Assembly: GCA_026119935.1 (NCBI GenBank) | Contig: JALRMH010000010.1 | Coordinates: 744,001-808,000, forward strand | Length of the DNA stretch: 64,000 nt | From: Endothia cerciana | Lineage: Eukaryota; Ascomycota; Sordariomycetes; Diaporthales; Cryphonectriaceae | Direction of reading: 5' to 3' | Shown here: piece after piece, positions 46,225 through 56,998 of the stretch | Numbering within the stretch: position 1 is the stretch's first letter | Layout: every line of letters begins with the position of its first letter | Translations under genes and position numbers: made by a program | The notes under the pieces: generated by a model | What the model saw: only the letters and a program-made list of their open reading frames with translations | Databases searched by the model: none | What the model was told of the DNA's origin: nothing

Positions 46225-47567
46225 CCACAACTAAAAGGCCCAGGGCGGAGGATCAGTCCGTATCAGGAACAATTGATAACTTTCAAGATGACGATATCAC
46301 CACCATCTCATCTTTTAGGTCTCGGAGGGAGGTGGGGACAGATCACACCAGAGAGGAGCTACCGCTACTTTGGAGGGAGGGGGGACAAAGAGAGAGACAG
46401 AGAGAGGGAGAGAGAGAAGAGGACGTATGTACATATCACGTCTCGGGACCGGGGGGCGGGGGCGGGATGAACCAACCCACCCTCACGACATCCAAGGCTG
46501 AACTGAACTGCCTGCCATGCAGTCATCACGGGCCGAACACCGGGGGAGGGGGATGGGCAGAAGGCCTTCAGAAAGCCCACCCGCTCAAAATACGAGGTTC
46601 ATCATTCCACCGAACCAGTGTGCGTTCCCCCGAACGGGGCCAACAAGGCAGCCTGACGGGGCGGGTATGTAATTACAGCCCTTACCTACTGCCCACTTCC
46701 GGGCCCGGCTGGTGGCCTCTTCTCTTTGGGGGGGGGGGGGGGCCGGGCGTAGATACATCAGCACAACGCTCTGACAACTCCCTTCAGTATACCTGAGAGG
46801 GCTGACAGCCCGCTCCCCCCCCCCCTCCCTCCTCCTTGAGGCGAAGGGTCGGTCCCGTTGGCAGATCCTGACACCATCGTCCCAAGTAAGGGCAGTTTCG
46901 CGGTCTTGGCTATCCCTTAGCCCTCTTGGTCCCACGGCCCTCTGCTGCCAACTCGGCTACTGAACACTCAAGATTGCCGGGCGCGACCCTCTTTTTCTCT
47001 GGCCCAGACACGTTTGATGCCGGGCAGTCAGACACATACGATGCAAGTGTGATGATAAAATGCCGCCTTGGATTATGAGAAAGTCCGCCATCTCCACGTC
47101 CCGTTACTCCCGTACAAGACCCGTACAAGACAAGAACCCTGAAGAGGAATGTGACTGCCATCCGTTCATCGTCAAACATCAACAATCTCTTGTGGGAAAA
47201 AGGAAAAAAAATGAAGAGACCAAAAAAACAACGCGTTACGCTCTTGCATGCCGTGTGATTCCGGACAAGCCTTGTTCGTATCTCTTCATACTTCTGCCTT
47301 TCCCCCAGCACCCTCGGCCTGTGGTATAAACCTGCTGGCATATCCGTATGCTTCCAATCTTCGCCACGATATCACCTGAACATCTCCGTCCTCACGCCTC
47401 CCTCAACTCGCCATGTTTACCCTACCTCCAATGGAGGACCCAAAAAGCCAGGTCCCCTGTTTTGTTCCCCGCGGTCATAGCTTTCAGGTTCCATGGTGTT
47501 ATCCAAGCCTGCCGACAATGCCGGTTGAGCATGGACAACCCCGGTTTTTCATTTGTTCCGAGGCCTC

Positions 47568-48971
47568 TTAGGTGGAGATCAGAGGCTCCTCCTGCTTGAC
47601 CTCCGGCGCGGGTGCCGCAGGTTCCTCGGCAGCCTTGAAGTCTTCCTCAGGGGCAGCAGGGAAGTCGGATTCCTTGACGGACTGAGCTGGGGGCTGGGCA
47701 GAGGCCTGGCGGCCACGCAGCATCTGCTGGGCCTTGGAGGCGTAGTCTCCCACGAACTGCTTGGTTAACTCGGTGGCGTGGGCCGTATGCGTACCGGCGA
47801 TCTGCCTAAACTGCTCGGTCTGGGCGTTGACGACGCCCTGTGCATTCTTAAGGTGGTGGTCGATGAGCTCCTGGTTGGTGGTGTAGATCAGAGGCACGGT
47901 GAAGAGGAGGGTGGTGGCGAGGAGCGCGAGACCCCAGTACGGGACGATCTTGACGAGCCAGTACGAGAGGAAGGCGCTGACGCAGACCTGAAGAGAGTGG
48001 TTGTTTGTTAGCCAGGGCTGGGGCTCAGGGGCCTAAGCGGAGGAGGAGGAGTGTGGTCTGCATACCGTGGCGGAAGCGCTGATGTTCTCGGCGAACAGGA
48101 TGCGCTGGGACTCGATGACGATGAAGTTGACCAGCTCGTGGACATCGCCAATGAGGGAGTCGAGGGCCTCACGAGGGACGGTGTAGTACTTGCGAGGGCG
48201 AAGCTGGCTGGCAAGGCCGGTGTTCATGACCAGCTTGCCGGCAACCTCGGCGGCGATGGTGGTGCCCAGGACCATCCACGTAAGCCTGAAGCCCCATCGC
48301 ACCACATCCAGGTACCTAACCGCGAAGATGAGGGTGACGACGGAGAGGTAGGCGATCGCGGAAGCACCTGCGTAGCTCAGCTGGTTAGTCTTCTCTGCCC
48401 TCGGGCTCCTATCTTGAGGGTTCCGGCCTTCCGTGTGCATCCGGATGGCCGGGGCTCGGGGATGCACGTACGAGGGTTATTCCACGACAGAAGCTCGGAG
48501 AAGAAGGAGTGATAGTGCGTCAGGGGCTGGCCGGTGGCAGTCGGGTTGGCGGGGGTCTGGCGAGAAGCCGCGAGGTTGGACAGCTCGGCGGTGGTCTTCT
48601 GGTGTTGGTCCTGGACCGTCTGGGCGACGGGGCCTGCGGAGGGACGGAGGTGTTAGCTTGCAACGTCAGTTAGGTAGGAGTTGAGGATCTGCATACCACT
48701 GGCAACAGAGTCGTAGGTGCTCTGGGCATCTGGGGAGGTGTTGTTAGCTTATCGAGGTGGCATGATGATGGGACCGAGGTCTGAAACACTGCGAGATTGT
48801 CAGCTTGTGCTTCGTCGGAGGGCCAAAGGCCATGGCCTGGGCCGAGGCAGATTGCATGGCAGGAGGGCGTGACGGCCGAAGGGATGGGGATGTCAAGATG
48901 CGAGACAGCTAGCTTACCTTACTAGCCTTCAGGGAGTCCATGGTGGAGGCACCGTTGGCGGTGTCGGCCAT
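47568..48971 (-). CDS. RTN1: Reticulon-like ER-shaping membrane protein
   Basis: Model with exons 48923-48971, 48697-48729, 48472-48621, 48066-48367 and 47568-47987 gives 317 aa. The reticulon domain is clear: PLTHYHSFFSELLSWNNP, then two long hairpin hydrophobic segments (AIAYLSVVTLIFAVRYL with WGFRLTWMVLGTTIAAEVAG, and AFLSYWLVKIVPYWGLALLA with TTLLFTVPLIY), ending TTNQELIDHHLKNAQ. The C-terminal tail is Glu/Pro/Ala-rich. It shapes ER tubules. The third exon is a problem: the better acceptor (after CTCCGCAG, exon start 48635) reads GPVAQTVQDQHQ but then shifts frame at CAGAGAAG (48594-48603). The in-frame model uses a poorer acceptor at 48622-48623. Introns 1-4 are 193, 75, 104 and 78 nt. 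Confidence 0.85.
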
Positions 48972-49282
48972 TTTTGGAAGAGGTGAGGTGATGTCGAGAT
49001 AGAGATGGAGCACGTGCTCTGCTCTGGCTTGTGAGGAGATGCGAGCGTTGGTTGATCAGGAAGCCTAGGCTTGGATGGGTTTCTGGGGTCCTGAGGTTCT
49101 CTTTTGATGCGTAGGATGTAACAGGTTGGTTGTCTTGTCCAGGTGTATGGCAGCAGGAGGGAGGAGAGAGGTTGCAAGGGGGGAGGAAAAGGTGACGACA
49201 GAGAGGTGTGGTGTAGAAACGTATTTTTGCAGGCAGGTGTGAGGTGTTTGTTCCCTGTCGAGCAGGCCCAGGCCACAGGCTT

Positions 49283-49295
49283 CAGGCTTAGGCTT

Positions 49296-49366
<71 letters not shown>
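49283..49366. repeat. (CAGGCT)n hexanucleotide array
   Basis: About 14 copies of a 6-nt unit, with TTAGGCT variants at the left edge and near-perfect CAGGCT units to the right. It lies about 310 bp upstream of the reticulon start codon. Confidence 0.95.
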
Positions 49367-50630
49367 TCTGGCTCGGATTCAGGTTCTTGCTTTTGTTTCC
49401 CGGCCAAGGCCAGTCAGTGACGCTCGGTGCCGTAATGTGGCGCCAGCACCCAGCTGCCCGCGGGTCTAGACGGTGGGGTCCACGTTCCAAGCTCTGTGGC
49501 TAGTGCTACCTGAGCTCTGGGAGCCCGCCAGTATAGTACATCGTACTTTTCGTCACCTGTGCGGCACCTGCAGTACCACTGTGACTGCGGTCAGTCTTGT
49601 GCTCTTCCCACTGTCAGGCGTCCGGTACACTGCACCGCGCCATTCACCATCATGCCATACATACATAAGCAAGTCTTCTCGACATTTCTGGAGAGACTCA
49701 ACCGCCAGCCGCCGTCGCGACAAGCTCAGTAGCGCTTCCCCAGCTACCATGTAATCCGTGCCCACCCCGTCATAGCGCGGCACAGGTTCGTCATGGCGCT
49801 ACCATCAGGATTAAGACCGGCCCGTCCTGGATGCCGCAGGAAAGGCCCAACCTGCTGGGACGAAATAATGGATCTTCCTCCATCGAGGGCTTGGACCATG
49901 CACGCATGGGGGAAGAAGAAAGCTAAGCTGGGTACCCTCTCCCCCCCCCCTCTCTCCCCCTCCGTGTTCGACATCGTCAAGGCGGGTGGGAAGGGAAGGG
50001 AAGAAGAGGCTGGTGATCATCGCTGCGTGACAACCCCCACCCGCCACAACCCTGTCATCCCAAGCTTGTCGTCACCCGGTCTCCCTCCCTCCCTCCCTCT
50101 CCCTCCTGGGCTTTGCGTTGCGGGATTACATGTGATTCCCCGACCAAAAGTCGTTAGCGCTCGCTCACCGTCCTTTGCGTGCAGAAAGACAACAAGCAGC
50201 AGATCCACCACAATATCTATCTGACTGCACATGATGAGTCCCTGATCTCTCTCTACTGTAGTAGGCCTCCCCCCCCCCCCCCCTTCGGCAGACACGATCA
50301 GCATCACAGAAAGAATCCGGGACGTCGGGAAGATCATCAGTCGTAGGGAGCTCACCCTCCCGCTCCTGTCAGTGAACGCCCAAGCACCGCACTCACCACA
50401 AAAGCCCGCCAGCTGTTATTGGCCTCTAGAATGCTGTCCATAGTAGAGAGCCATTCGAGAAAATTCTTGGTGTATGAGTCTCGAGTGTGTGTGTGTGTGT
50501 GAATACCCTTCTTGCTGGATAGACCCAGGCGGCTAGGCTCTGCGTCTGCGCGTAGGCACTTCGGAACTATGCGAGAGAGAAGGAGACTGAATGAAATAGG
50601 CCCGCACTCCCTGGACTCGAAGGCGTAGGC

Positions 50631-50665
<35 letters not shown>

Positions 50666-50666
50666 G
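50631..50666. repeat. (TCTG)9 microsatellite
   Basis: Nine perfect TCTG units followed by a CCTG variant, in a non-coding spacer. Confidence 0.95.
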
Positions 50667-51758
50667 CCTGTCCCCCCTAATTCTATATTCTCTTTCCATC
50701 GTCTGGAAAGGCCTGGCAGGAACTCTAGACTCACCGAGTCCAAATATTTCCCTCTCCGTCCCTTCTTCTTCTTCTTCTTCTTCTTCCTTCTTTTTGGCTT
50801 TGGGGAGGAGGGTGGGGGGGGGGGGGGGCGCGCTTGATCCTGAACAAATCCTTGCCCGGCGGGCCTTCGATAGACCTAATTGTGATCGCCCGCTCCAGGC
50901 ATGAGATGCCCGCCATCTTGCAACCCTTGAGACCCTTATCTCTTGTATACGATAATTTCGGGAGGCTGATCACCTGTCTATCGCCATGTAGCCATGTAAC
51001 GGGCAAGACGACGAAGACATGCTTCTGTTCTGCACGGATCGCGGCGCTCCCCCCTTGTCCCCCTTTTTACGTCTCAAGTTCTAACCCTGATAGCCTATGT
51101 TCTGTTCACATGGCGTCGTCCTGCATAGGAAGCTACCCGAGTATGATGATGATGGTAATGGTAATGGAAAGAAGATATATTCTCATTCCCAAATTCTACG
51201 GTAGACCCAAACGATAGGTATGGTATGGTGTGGGTTAATGTAATGTAGTGTGTGATCTAAAAACTCCGCCTGTTGCATCGCAAACGATAAGCAACATGGA
51301 AATATCTTTCCCAATCCCTTTGAAAATGCCAATGTGTAATCTAATGCCTTGGATGAAGTGCGTTGTCGAACTGAAGCCAAACGAGCCCACACAAATTGCT
51401 CATCCACCCTTTCCCCCCGTGGAAATGATAATCTTGATTTGATTGAGCGCCAAAGCTAGCCAGCCAAGGACAGCTTTCTGCCTCTATTCCCACAGCTCAG
51501 ACGAGAAGGCTGTTGATTGTACGGCGCTGCTCAACCGGGGATTTGTGAATAATTCAATGGCAGTAGTGAGAGTCGAGTCATGTTGATGAGGTGCTTGCGT
51601 GTATGATCATAGGTGTGGTTGTAGCCAGTCTTGCCGAAAAAAAAAAAAAAAAAAAAAAAGACACCGCAGGTATCCAAGCGGTCGAGAATAATTCCAAACA
51701 GTACCCACCTATAAGGGACCGATTTCATGTAGGTGGCGGAACATGCTCGTGCCGGCCC

Positions 51759-53100
51759 TTATCTCCTCCACCCCCAGAAGCCTCCACCGCCATTCGATGT
51801 TGCAGTGGGCGCGGGCGCGGGCGCGGGCGCGGGCGTAGCTGGCGCGGTGGCCTTAGCAGCCGCGGCAGCCGTCTCGGCGGCAGGAGACGTGAAGCTCCTG
51901 AACATGCCCATAACTCCTTGCTGCTGCTGTTGAGCGTCACCCGGCGGGTGCAGATGCTCGCCAGCGACGCCGAGCGACCTGCGCAGCTGCTCGAGCTTCT
52001 GCCTCGCTTCCTCCGCCTCCTGCTTCGCAACGGCCTCTGCGGTCTTCGCCTGAACGAGCTCCAGCAGCAGCGCTTCGTGCTCGTTCGCCGGGGGCGCAGC
52101 CTGCGCCGCCAGGTTTGTAGCTGAGGGCGCCGCGTCATTCGCACTGGTGCCGAGGAGCGAGGAGGTCCGCTTGGTGACCGAGATCTGCGATGGCGTCGAC
52201 TGGCTCCTCCCGAGCTTGAGCTCCCGCAGACCCGGCGCGACGGACTTGGTGCTGGGATTTCTAGACAGCCAGCCAGCTCCAGTCCCGCTGCCGTCGATGC
52301 CGGCAGAGTCTGAGGCCCGCACGCGCATGCCGTGTATCTGCTTCTCGAGGCGCTGCTTATCGGTATGGAGGTTTCGGACATGTGCGTGGCTCTCCCGGAG
52401 CTGGTCCTTCATGTTGGCAATTTCCTGCTCGAGGTCTACCGCGCGGCGGTTAGCGTCTTGCGACTTGGACATCTCGATCTGGAGCTGTTCCTTCGTGCGG
52501 GCGAGCTCGTCGCGCATCTGGGGTTTGGTTTGTGTGATCGATGACCTCCTCCTGTTCCCGTCGTCCCCGAATCTCCCCTCCACGCTATCCAAGAGGTCTG
52601 ACAGGGGCCCATCGTGCGTGTTGACCCCATCAGGTCTTATTGTCGCATCGCTGTCACCGCTGTGCGATGTGATGACGGTCTCGCTGCTCGCTTGTCTCCT
52701 AATGCTGCTGAGGAGCGACCTCACCGCCTTCCGGTCTTCATCGCGTTCTTCTCGTTCCCGCTGCAGCTGGTCGGCCAGGAGGGCATGCTGTCGCTGTAAA
52801 TCGCTCAGGGCGGTGAGGAGGTCTTCGATCTGGGTGTGGAGGTTCCTGCTGTCGGAGTTGTGGGCCAGGAAGGCGACCTTGGAGTCGCGCCCGAGGGCCG
52901 AGGGATCCTCGGCTGTAGAGTCCCTGGAGATGGAGGTGGCGTCGGTGGAGACGGTGCTCAGTACGCTGGCTGCGGACGACGTCGACGAGGAGCTGGCTTC
53001 CATGGAGTTGAGGGTGGACGCCAGGCTTTGTTTGGATGCGCTCCTCTTCAGCATGCTTAACGGTCTTGAGGCAGCACCAGGGGTGAGGCTCGAGGTTGAG

Positions 53101-53132
<32 letters not shown>

Positions 53133-55297
53133 GGAGGATGCTTTGAGGGATGTGGTGGAGTTGGCCCAGAGGCGCCCGAGGAAGCGGGCTGCAGCGTTAG
53201 TAACTTCCGAGGACCCTTCCGCATTGGCGCTTGGGTGGTTGGGTGGATGGGTCAATTGGCTCTCCCTGTACCCCTGCTCAAGCGCCGCGAGTCGTTCCCT
53301 GCTGACGACGGGCGAGAGGCTGACAAAATCGGACACAAATTCGTCTGCGTTGTACTGTTATTCGTTGGTTAGTACTGCACAGACAGTTTTGGCCCCGAGG
53401 GAGGAGGGGAGTTACATGATAGGCGTCCCATAGGCTGCGGCTCAGGAGCAGCTGCAGGACATCCCCCATCTCGGTCAAGGCAAGGATCCTGGGTTGATTA
53501 CGCCTCATAAGCGAAAGAGCAACCCGCATAATGGTCTCGGATGCACCCTCGGCGAAGATCACATCGTAGATACCTGGTTCCTGTCAGTTGTGCACGCCCT
53601 GACAGGCCGCGGACCCAGAAAACTTACGAAACAGCATGGGCAGGGGGCACGTGACGGCGAAGAAGGAAAGGAACCATTGTGAAACGTATGCTGGGTCGAC
53701 CTGTAAATCGTCCAGATGGTCTGATAACGCGGGCAGGTTGTCTCGAAGCAGTTCTCGGAATTCTTCAGCAGTTTCTGTCAGTACATGCAGGCTCCAAGAT
53801 CTCCAGACGCGCAACAAAAAATGTCTCGTGTCGAAAACCCTGCCGAGGACGACCAAGGTTTGGGCCGCAGGGAGGGAAAACGCATCACTCACGGTAGATC
53901 TTGACGTGCAGTCCGTACAGGTCCGGCAGGAAGGAAGACCTGAGGTCATACTGCTCCATGAGCCTGACTCGTAGTTAGCATCCGGATCATCTCTTCACCT
54001 CCGCAAAGCTTGAGCTGGAAAATCGGCACACGGCGACGGCTTACTTGACCAAGACGCAGAAGGCCTGCTTGTCGCTCATGTGCATCAGGAGAGGACCGAC
54101 CAGCAGGGCAAGGCCCTGGCAGTACCCGATCTTCTGGTCGTACAGGCTGTAGCACTTGAGGACGCGGCCCAACATGCGCTGCCCGTCGCCCTCGGGGTCG
54201 CGGAACATCTCGACACCAGGAAAGCTGCGCCCGAGATCCTTCCCGATCAGGCCCTCATACGGGCTCGATTCGCCGGTGAACCTCTCGAATGCATCCTCGA
54301 GCGTCGCGTCCCGCGCCAGGGACATGCTCTGCCAGACGACGCCACGGAGCGGGGGCGGGATGCCCTTCCGGATCTTGTTGGCCAGCAGCGTCGGCAGCCG
54401 CGCAGCGGTCTGCTGGTAGTCCTTCACAAGGGCCGCGTAAAACTCGAGGTCCGTCATCGGGGGCGGTGGCAGCATCGAGTACCGCAGGGGCGCGGGCTGC
54501 GGCCCTTGGACCATATCTCGTAGCTGCGCCATCGAAGGGGGCCGCGGCCTTCGTGCAGACTGCTGAAGCTTCGTGGTGGTCTGTACCTTTACGCTCTTCG
54601 GGTTCGTAGCCAGCCTGTCGTTCTCCTGTTCTAGTCGGGCCAGCAGCATAGCAGTAGTCTGCGCAACGGAGGCCCTGTCAGTACCTGTAGACAGGACAAC
54701 AAGAGCGTCCGGACCTCGAAGGACCCAAGGCAGAAAGGTTCAACCCACATCTTCCTCGTTGTCCTTAGACTCGGCGTCCTCCGTCTTCTGTAGCCCCTCC
54801 CAGTCCACCTCCTCGTCGTCGCTCTCCTCTGCTTCAGCGCCGTTGATCGTCTTGCTGTCGTCGTCGGCACCCTCAAGCTCCTCCTGCAGGTTCAGCTTCA
54901 GGCTGCTGCCCGGTACGGTCGTGACGGGGCTCAAGGCCTCATTAGGGTCGAACGGCGAGCTCAGGGGGCTGCGGGTGGTTGCTGCGGACCCGGGGCTCAG
55001 CGTGTTCCTAGACAAGCTCCTCCTGTCCTGTATCGTGGCGCCGTTCGGCGGGAGGTCGGTGTTGAGAGTCAGCTGCCTCGGCGGCTCGGACAGGCGGACG
55101 GTGACAAGGGAGTCGTGCTCGGCTCTCCGCTCGATGGTGCTGTCGTGGGGGTTCGAGCTGCTTCGCTGGCGGGTCTGCTCGGAGGTGGTGGGAGAGGGGA
55201 CGGCGGTCGAGCTCGAGAGTGAGGAGGCATGTTTATGCTGCTTTGGGCCAGGCCCGACACCACCAGTAGGGCTGGTGGTCTCCTGGTCGGCCTCCAT
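51759..55297 (-). CDS. TBC-domain Rab GTPase-activating protein (Gyp5/EVI5-like)
   Basis: Six exons, 54745-55297, 54045-54684, 53893-53963, 53628-53774, 53416-53573 and 51759-53354, give 1054 aa. The N-terminus (~1-185) is Ser/Pro-rich, then acidic (AEESDDEEVDWEGLQ). The TBC domain spans about 285-530: IRKGIPPPLRGVVWQ, the arginine-finger motif IGKDLGR (Arg near 336), GYCQG glutamine finger (Gln near 373) and WFLSFFAVTCPLPMLFRIYD. The C-terminus has a run of ten Asn (53101-53136), a Ser-rich region and long coiled coils (RDELARTKEQLQIEMSKSQD; TDKQRLEKQIHGM), ending in GFWGWRR. Gyp5-type proteins turn off Ypt1/Sec4-class Rabs at Golgi exit and polarised sites. The first donor (G|GTTGAA) is weak; the other junctions are standard. 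Confidence 0.9.
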
Positions 55298-55841
55298 CGG
55301 GGAAGGAAGGGCAGGCTCCCGACCCGAGCCTCGAGGCTGCTACTCGAACGACAAGTTGGTACGCCGAGGAAAGGGATCTGGTCGGGCAAAGGGCTGAGAC
55401 TGGAATGACGGGATTGGGGGGGGGGGGGGGGACCTGTGAATCGAGCCCGACGGACCTCCAGCTAGAGGAAGAAAAAAAAAAAGACAAGGCAGGGTTCAAA
55501 GGCGGAGATTCTGGGCCGGGTATTTCGAGAGACCGGGTCCGGTGTGAGACAAGACAGAGAGAGTCCTGTCCTTTTTGGGTATGTTGGTAATCTGGGGGGA
55601 GGGGAACAGGTCCAGTGTGGGCTTGGTCGAGGTCGTCGTCAATGCACCTTGGTCGATGTCGGTCTTGCCTGCTGCCTTGACACGGAGACTGGGCAGGGGG
55701 GAGGGAGGGGTGGTGAGAGCCCAGGGCCAGTACGGTTTATTTACTCTTGACCACGAAACCGGGCCTCTCCTGGCGGTCGCGTTCAGCGCCGGGGCCGCAA
55801 GGTCGGTGTGGACTGGGGAGCAGGTGGGTATCGCCCGCCGT

Positions 55842-55842
<1 letters not shown>

Positions 55843-55880
<38 letters not shown>

Positions 55881-55897
55881 CTCTCTTTTTTTTCTTT

Positions 55898-55929
<32 letters not shown>

Positions 55930-55931
55930 TC
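55843..55931. repeat. (CTG)12 array followed by (TTTC)n array
   Basis: A CTG trinucleotide array (55843-55879) is separated by about ten bases from a TTTC tetranucleotide array (to 55931). Neither is in a supported coding region; the CTG array sits about 550 bp upstream of the RabGAP start. Confidence 0.93.
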
Positions 55932-56417
55932 CTACCTCCTGCTGCCCCTTCCCTTGCAGGGGTGTATGCCAAGCGAGTCGAGGGCTCAAGACGACCCGAA
56001 GGAAGACGGGTCGTATAGGAGCCAGCTGGCTTATGAGAATGTCGATCGGAAGGGGAGTAGTCTGTGTCCCCTTCCCTCCTCCCCCCTCTTCTCGATGATG
56101 CCCGTCGTGTAGTCACGGTGTCGGGTCGGTAGGACGATCGCTCAGGCAGAGGAGGCGAGAGGGCCCAGCGGTCCTCGTCGTCCTGTGTCTCATACAGTGG
56201 GCAATGAAGAAGTGGTGAAACAAGACAGATGGAGTGTCTGGGGGCATGTAGGTCGACCCGCCCGCAGCAGGTTTTCGAAACCCTCGGCCGTTGATACGAT
56301 AAAAGCCTCCAAGTCTCAGAATGACGAGGCCGTCAAGAAATAAATCTACCGGGTCTGGGGAGCTGGCCGGCCACGGTTCTGGCAGAGCCCTCTTCCTAGT
56401 CAAGGGAGCGTGCTGTT

Positions 56418-56466
56418 GGTCTGGTCTGTCCTGGTCTGTCCTGGTCTGTCCTGGCCTGGCCTGGTA
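56418..56466. repeat. CTGTCCTGGT decamer repeat
   Basis: Three perfect 10-nt units (TCTGTCCTGG) followed by CCTGG variants, in a spacer. Confidence 0.85.
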
Positions 56467-56944
56467 TGGTCAAGGGTTGTTGAATTATGGATTCACGGCG
56501 GCCAGCCAGCAGTGGACCGTGGAGAGATGGACGTGGGAAGTGGGTACCATCGATCGAAGTCAGCTTGGAAAGAATGGACTGGACCGAAGGGCAACGAATG
56601 AGTGGGCTCGATCCCCAAGCTGGGATGGGGGGTGCCCGACAGAGAGGCAGGTGGGCGGCCCAGGTCGAGGGACGACAAGGCGCGGTGAGGAGGAACGGAC
56701 AAGAACATCCAGGCCGAATGGAAGACGTGAGATGATAGTCGCGTCAGTGGTTCATGCATCTCTCCTTACCTCGCGCGCATCATTGGCCAATCCCCCCTGC
56801 GGCGCGACAGGGCTCGGCCGGGGCCCACACCTCCTTTTCCCCTGCCACATTGGCTTGAAACCATAGATTCGAACCTCTCTGCTGCCGCCGCCGCAGCTGC
56901 AGGCCAAGACCTCCTGGGGTCCAGAAGCCACGAGCCCTGCTGAT

Positions 56945-56947
<3 letters not shown>

Positions 56948-56982
<35 letters not shown>

Positions 56983-56998
56983 TCTCTCTCTCTCTCTC
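56948..56998. repeat. (GA)16-TGG-(TC)8 inverted repeat
   Basis: A GA dinucleotide array (56948-56979) is followed after three bases by a TC array (56983-56998). The last 16 nt of the first array are the exact reverse complement of the second, so a 16-bp hairpin with a 3-nt loop is possible. Confidence 0.92.

Larger units (their letters stand above)
41857..47567. other. 5.7-kb gene-poor, repeat-rich spacer
   Basis: The largest gap in the window. It contains C/G homopolymers (about 42165-42176, 42577-42589, 45057-45069, 46728-46742, 46817-46826), a TTC array, a CA array and a GA-rich patch (46383-46425). Open frames are short, overlap on both strands and show no domain. No tRNA or 5S gene was recognised. 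It could hold a long 5' leader, a non-coding RNA or fully eroded sequence. Confidence 0.5.
48972..51758. other. 2.8-kb spacer rich in simple repeats
   Basis: Upstream region of the reticulon gene and downstream region of the RabGAP gene. Holds the GGCTCA array, a TCTG array, a TTC array, C/G runs near 50268-50283 and 50815-50829, and an A23 tract at 51637-51659. No coding frame supported. Confidence 0.45.

Noticed and set aside
42000..47500. Transposon remnants in the large spacer
   Set aside because: No transposase or reverse-transcriptase motif, terminal repeat or target duplication could be recognised by eye.
48361..48392. tRNA-like D-arm sequence (GTAGCTCAGCTGGTTAG)
   Set aside because: It lies across a reticulon exon/intron border and no matching anticodon arm, T-arm or acceptor stem follows.
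52147..53433. 428-codon plus-strand frame antisense to the RabGAP gene
   Set aside because: It mirrors the coiled-coil exon on the other strand, is Leu/Ser/Arg-rich and has no domain; high GC at third positions creates such antisense frames.
54573..55397. 274-codon plus-strand frame antisense to the RabGAP N-terminus
   Set aside because: Low-complexity Ser/Val-rich and antisense to a well-supported exon.
56855..56885. GGTTCGAATC B-box-like motif on the minus strand
   Set aside because: The flanking bases cannot form the T-stem and no A-box lies at the right distance; not a tRNA gene.
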